64,000 nucleotides of DNA from Streptomyces sp. NBC_01260. GTDB lineage: Bacteria > Actinomycetota > Actinomycetes > Streptomycetales > Streptomycetaceae. The translations under genes and the position numbers were made by a program. The notes under the pieces are model-generated. The model worked only from the letters and a program-made list of their open reading frames with translations. It was not told the origin of the DNA and ran no database searches. The DNA lies in assembly GCF_036226405.1 (NCBI RefSeq), contig NZ_CP108464.1:4340001-4404000 (forward strand), given 5' to 3'. This document shows, in pieces, positions 63,166 to 64,000 of the stretch; the first letter of the stretch is position 1; each line of letters opens with the position of its first letter.

Positions 63166-64000
63166 TCAGGAGTCCTGATCGAGGATTCCTGACTGGGCTA
63201 TCAGGTAGCCGAGTTGTGCACGGCTGGTGCTTCCCAGTACGGCGGACAGCTTGGCGACATGGGCTCGGCAGGTACGGACGTTCATGCCGAGCCGCCGGGC
63301 TATCGCTTCGTCGACGTGCCCCTCGATCAGCAGCGTGGCGATGGCGCGCTGGACGCCTGTGATGCCGTCGCGGGCCGGGTCGTACGGGGCTGCTTCGTCC
63401 AGCGGGACAGCTCTGCGCCAGAGTTGTTCGAAGACCTTCGTCAGGTAGGCGACCAGTCCGGGGTGCCGCAGTTCCAGGGCGATGGGCTGGTCGTCCTGGA
63501 CCGGGATGAAGGCGACGGTGTCGTCGCAGATGATGAGGCGCTCGATGAGCTCTTCGAGCGTCCGGATCTCCATCCGGGCGCCGGCCATGAGGTCGACGTA
63601 GGCGAACGTGCGCTGGCTGTGCCTGACCGTGTGCTGGTACAGGGTACGGACGCTGATGCCGGAATCTATGAGAGGTTTGCTGCGGGTGAGGGCCTCGCTG
63701 AGGACCTCTTCGCTGCGTTTGCCTCCGGGCTGGACGGTCAGTACTTCCGTCCGGCTCTCGGCGATGGCCAGGTCGAGCGCCCCGTTGATCCGGTCGATGC
63801 CTTCCAGCACCGTGATCGCGTGCGTGGGCGCGGGGCTCTGGGCGCTGATGGCCAGGAATGGTTCGAAGGCGTCAGCCAGCTCCAGCGAAGTCCGCCTGCG
63901 ATCCTGGATCTCGCGTTCCAGCGGGTGAAGGCGCTGCGCCAGGGCGGCGGAAGGCGGAACCGGGCGGAGCCATGAGGCGTCGTCCGGGTCGGGCAGCAGG
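63166..64000 (-). CDS. LuxR-type regulator, paralogue, 5' end outside the window
   Basis: The frame is open to the right edge; the first visible residues LLPDPDDASWLRPVPPSAAL align with the corresponding part of the protein at 61947-62981, as do EVLTVQPGGKRSEEVLSEAL and IRTLEELIERLIICDDTVAFIP. The HTH (AIATLLIEGHVDEAIARRLGMN, RTCRAHVAKLSAVL) is complete. Tandem duplication of a regulator gene. About 65 N-terminal residues are missing from the window. Confidence 0.85.
   Translation of the reverse strand, partial: LLPDPDDASWLRPVPPSAALAQRLHPLEREIQDRRRTSLELADAFEPFLAISAQSPAPTHAITVLEGIDRINGALDLAIAESRTEVLTVQPGGKRSEEVLSEALTRSKPLIDSGISVRTLYQHTVRHSQRTFAYVDLMAGARMEIRTLEELIERLIICDDTVAFIPVQDDQPIALELRHPGLVAYLTKVFEQLWRRAVPLDEAAPYDPARDGITGVQRAIATLLIEGHVDEAIARRLGMNVRTCRAHVAKLSAVLGSTSRAQLGYLIAQSGILDQDS

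Overview
The window is high-GC actinobacterial DNA, almost certainly from a Streptomyces chromosome. The right third (about 50.0-64.0 kb) looks like core genome: a tRNA-Gly(CCC) gene, dcd, a phosphoribosyltransferase, a Yip1-like membrane protein, an FG-GAP lipoprotein, a heterodisulfide-reductase-like Fe-S oxidoreductase, a sugar transferase and the heat-shock operon dnaK-grpE-dnaJ-hspR. The operon has two HspR-type HAIR operators in front of dnaK. Two paralogous LuxR-type regulators follow it.

The left two thirds (about 2.2-50.0 kb) is a tandem array of integrated elements stacked at the 3' end of that tRNA-Gly gene. Ten truncated copies of the tRNA 3' half (42 nt, from the anticodon loop to the acceptor end, all in the same orientation as the gene) lie at 2259, 10765, 14281, 15905, 18526, 28693, 31482, 32841, 38551 and 41747. 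Each has a rho-independent-type hairpin on its low-coordinate side. Each also has an arm with spaced direct repeats (TGGCACG or GGGCAC type) on its high-coordinate side. An eleventh, core-less arm sits at about 17071-17201. The copies divide the region into cassettes C0 (left of copy 1), C1 to C9, and C10 (between copy 10 and the intact tRNA), with spacings of about 1.4 to 10 kb. Only one nearly complete tyrosine integrase remains (C5, frameshifted near its start). A second integrase survives as a C-terminal fragment (C2), and C10 ends in a possible integrase 3'-end remnant plus attachment arm.

Cargo by cassette. C0: GAF-domain sensor (cut by the window edge) and a Phd antitoxin / DUF6247 / eroded RelE-like module. 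C1: two NarL-type two-component systems, an ABC exporter and small membrane proteins. C2: RHH-PIN toxin-antitoxin pair and a DUF262/HNH protein. C3: HTH-PIN pair. C4: truncated toxin-like domain with a possible immunity partner, then an RHH three-gene operon. C5: IS630 relic, an intact IS5-family element, a DinB protein, a secreted protein with an ABC/membrane operon, a peptidoglycan-binding protein, ParB and relaxase relics, a GGGGACCG operator/iteron-like cluster and the integrase. C6: AbiEii-type nucleotidyltransferase pair and a membrane protein. C7: a single membrane protein gene. C8: atypical thioredoxin, PucR regulator, ferredoxin reductase plus fatty-acid desaturase, hydrolase relic. 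C9: secreted PA14-like/FN3 protein (frameshifted) and a WYL regulator relic. C10: low-GC OLD-family nuclease, a SIR2-like / nucleotide-sugar dehydrogenase / MazG-like operon and an XRE-TPR regulator.

The overall picture is a tRNA-anchored accretion island in which successive elements entered at one att site and eroded down to cargo. Toxin-antitoxin, toxin-immunity-like or candidate defence genes occur in most cassettes and may stabilise the array. All functions are read from motifs and context; no database search was run.
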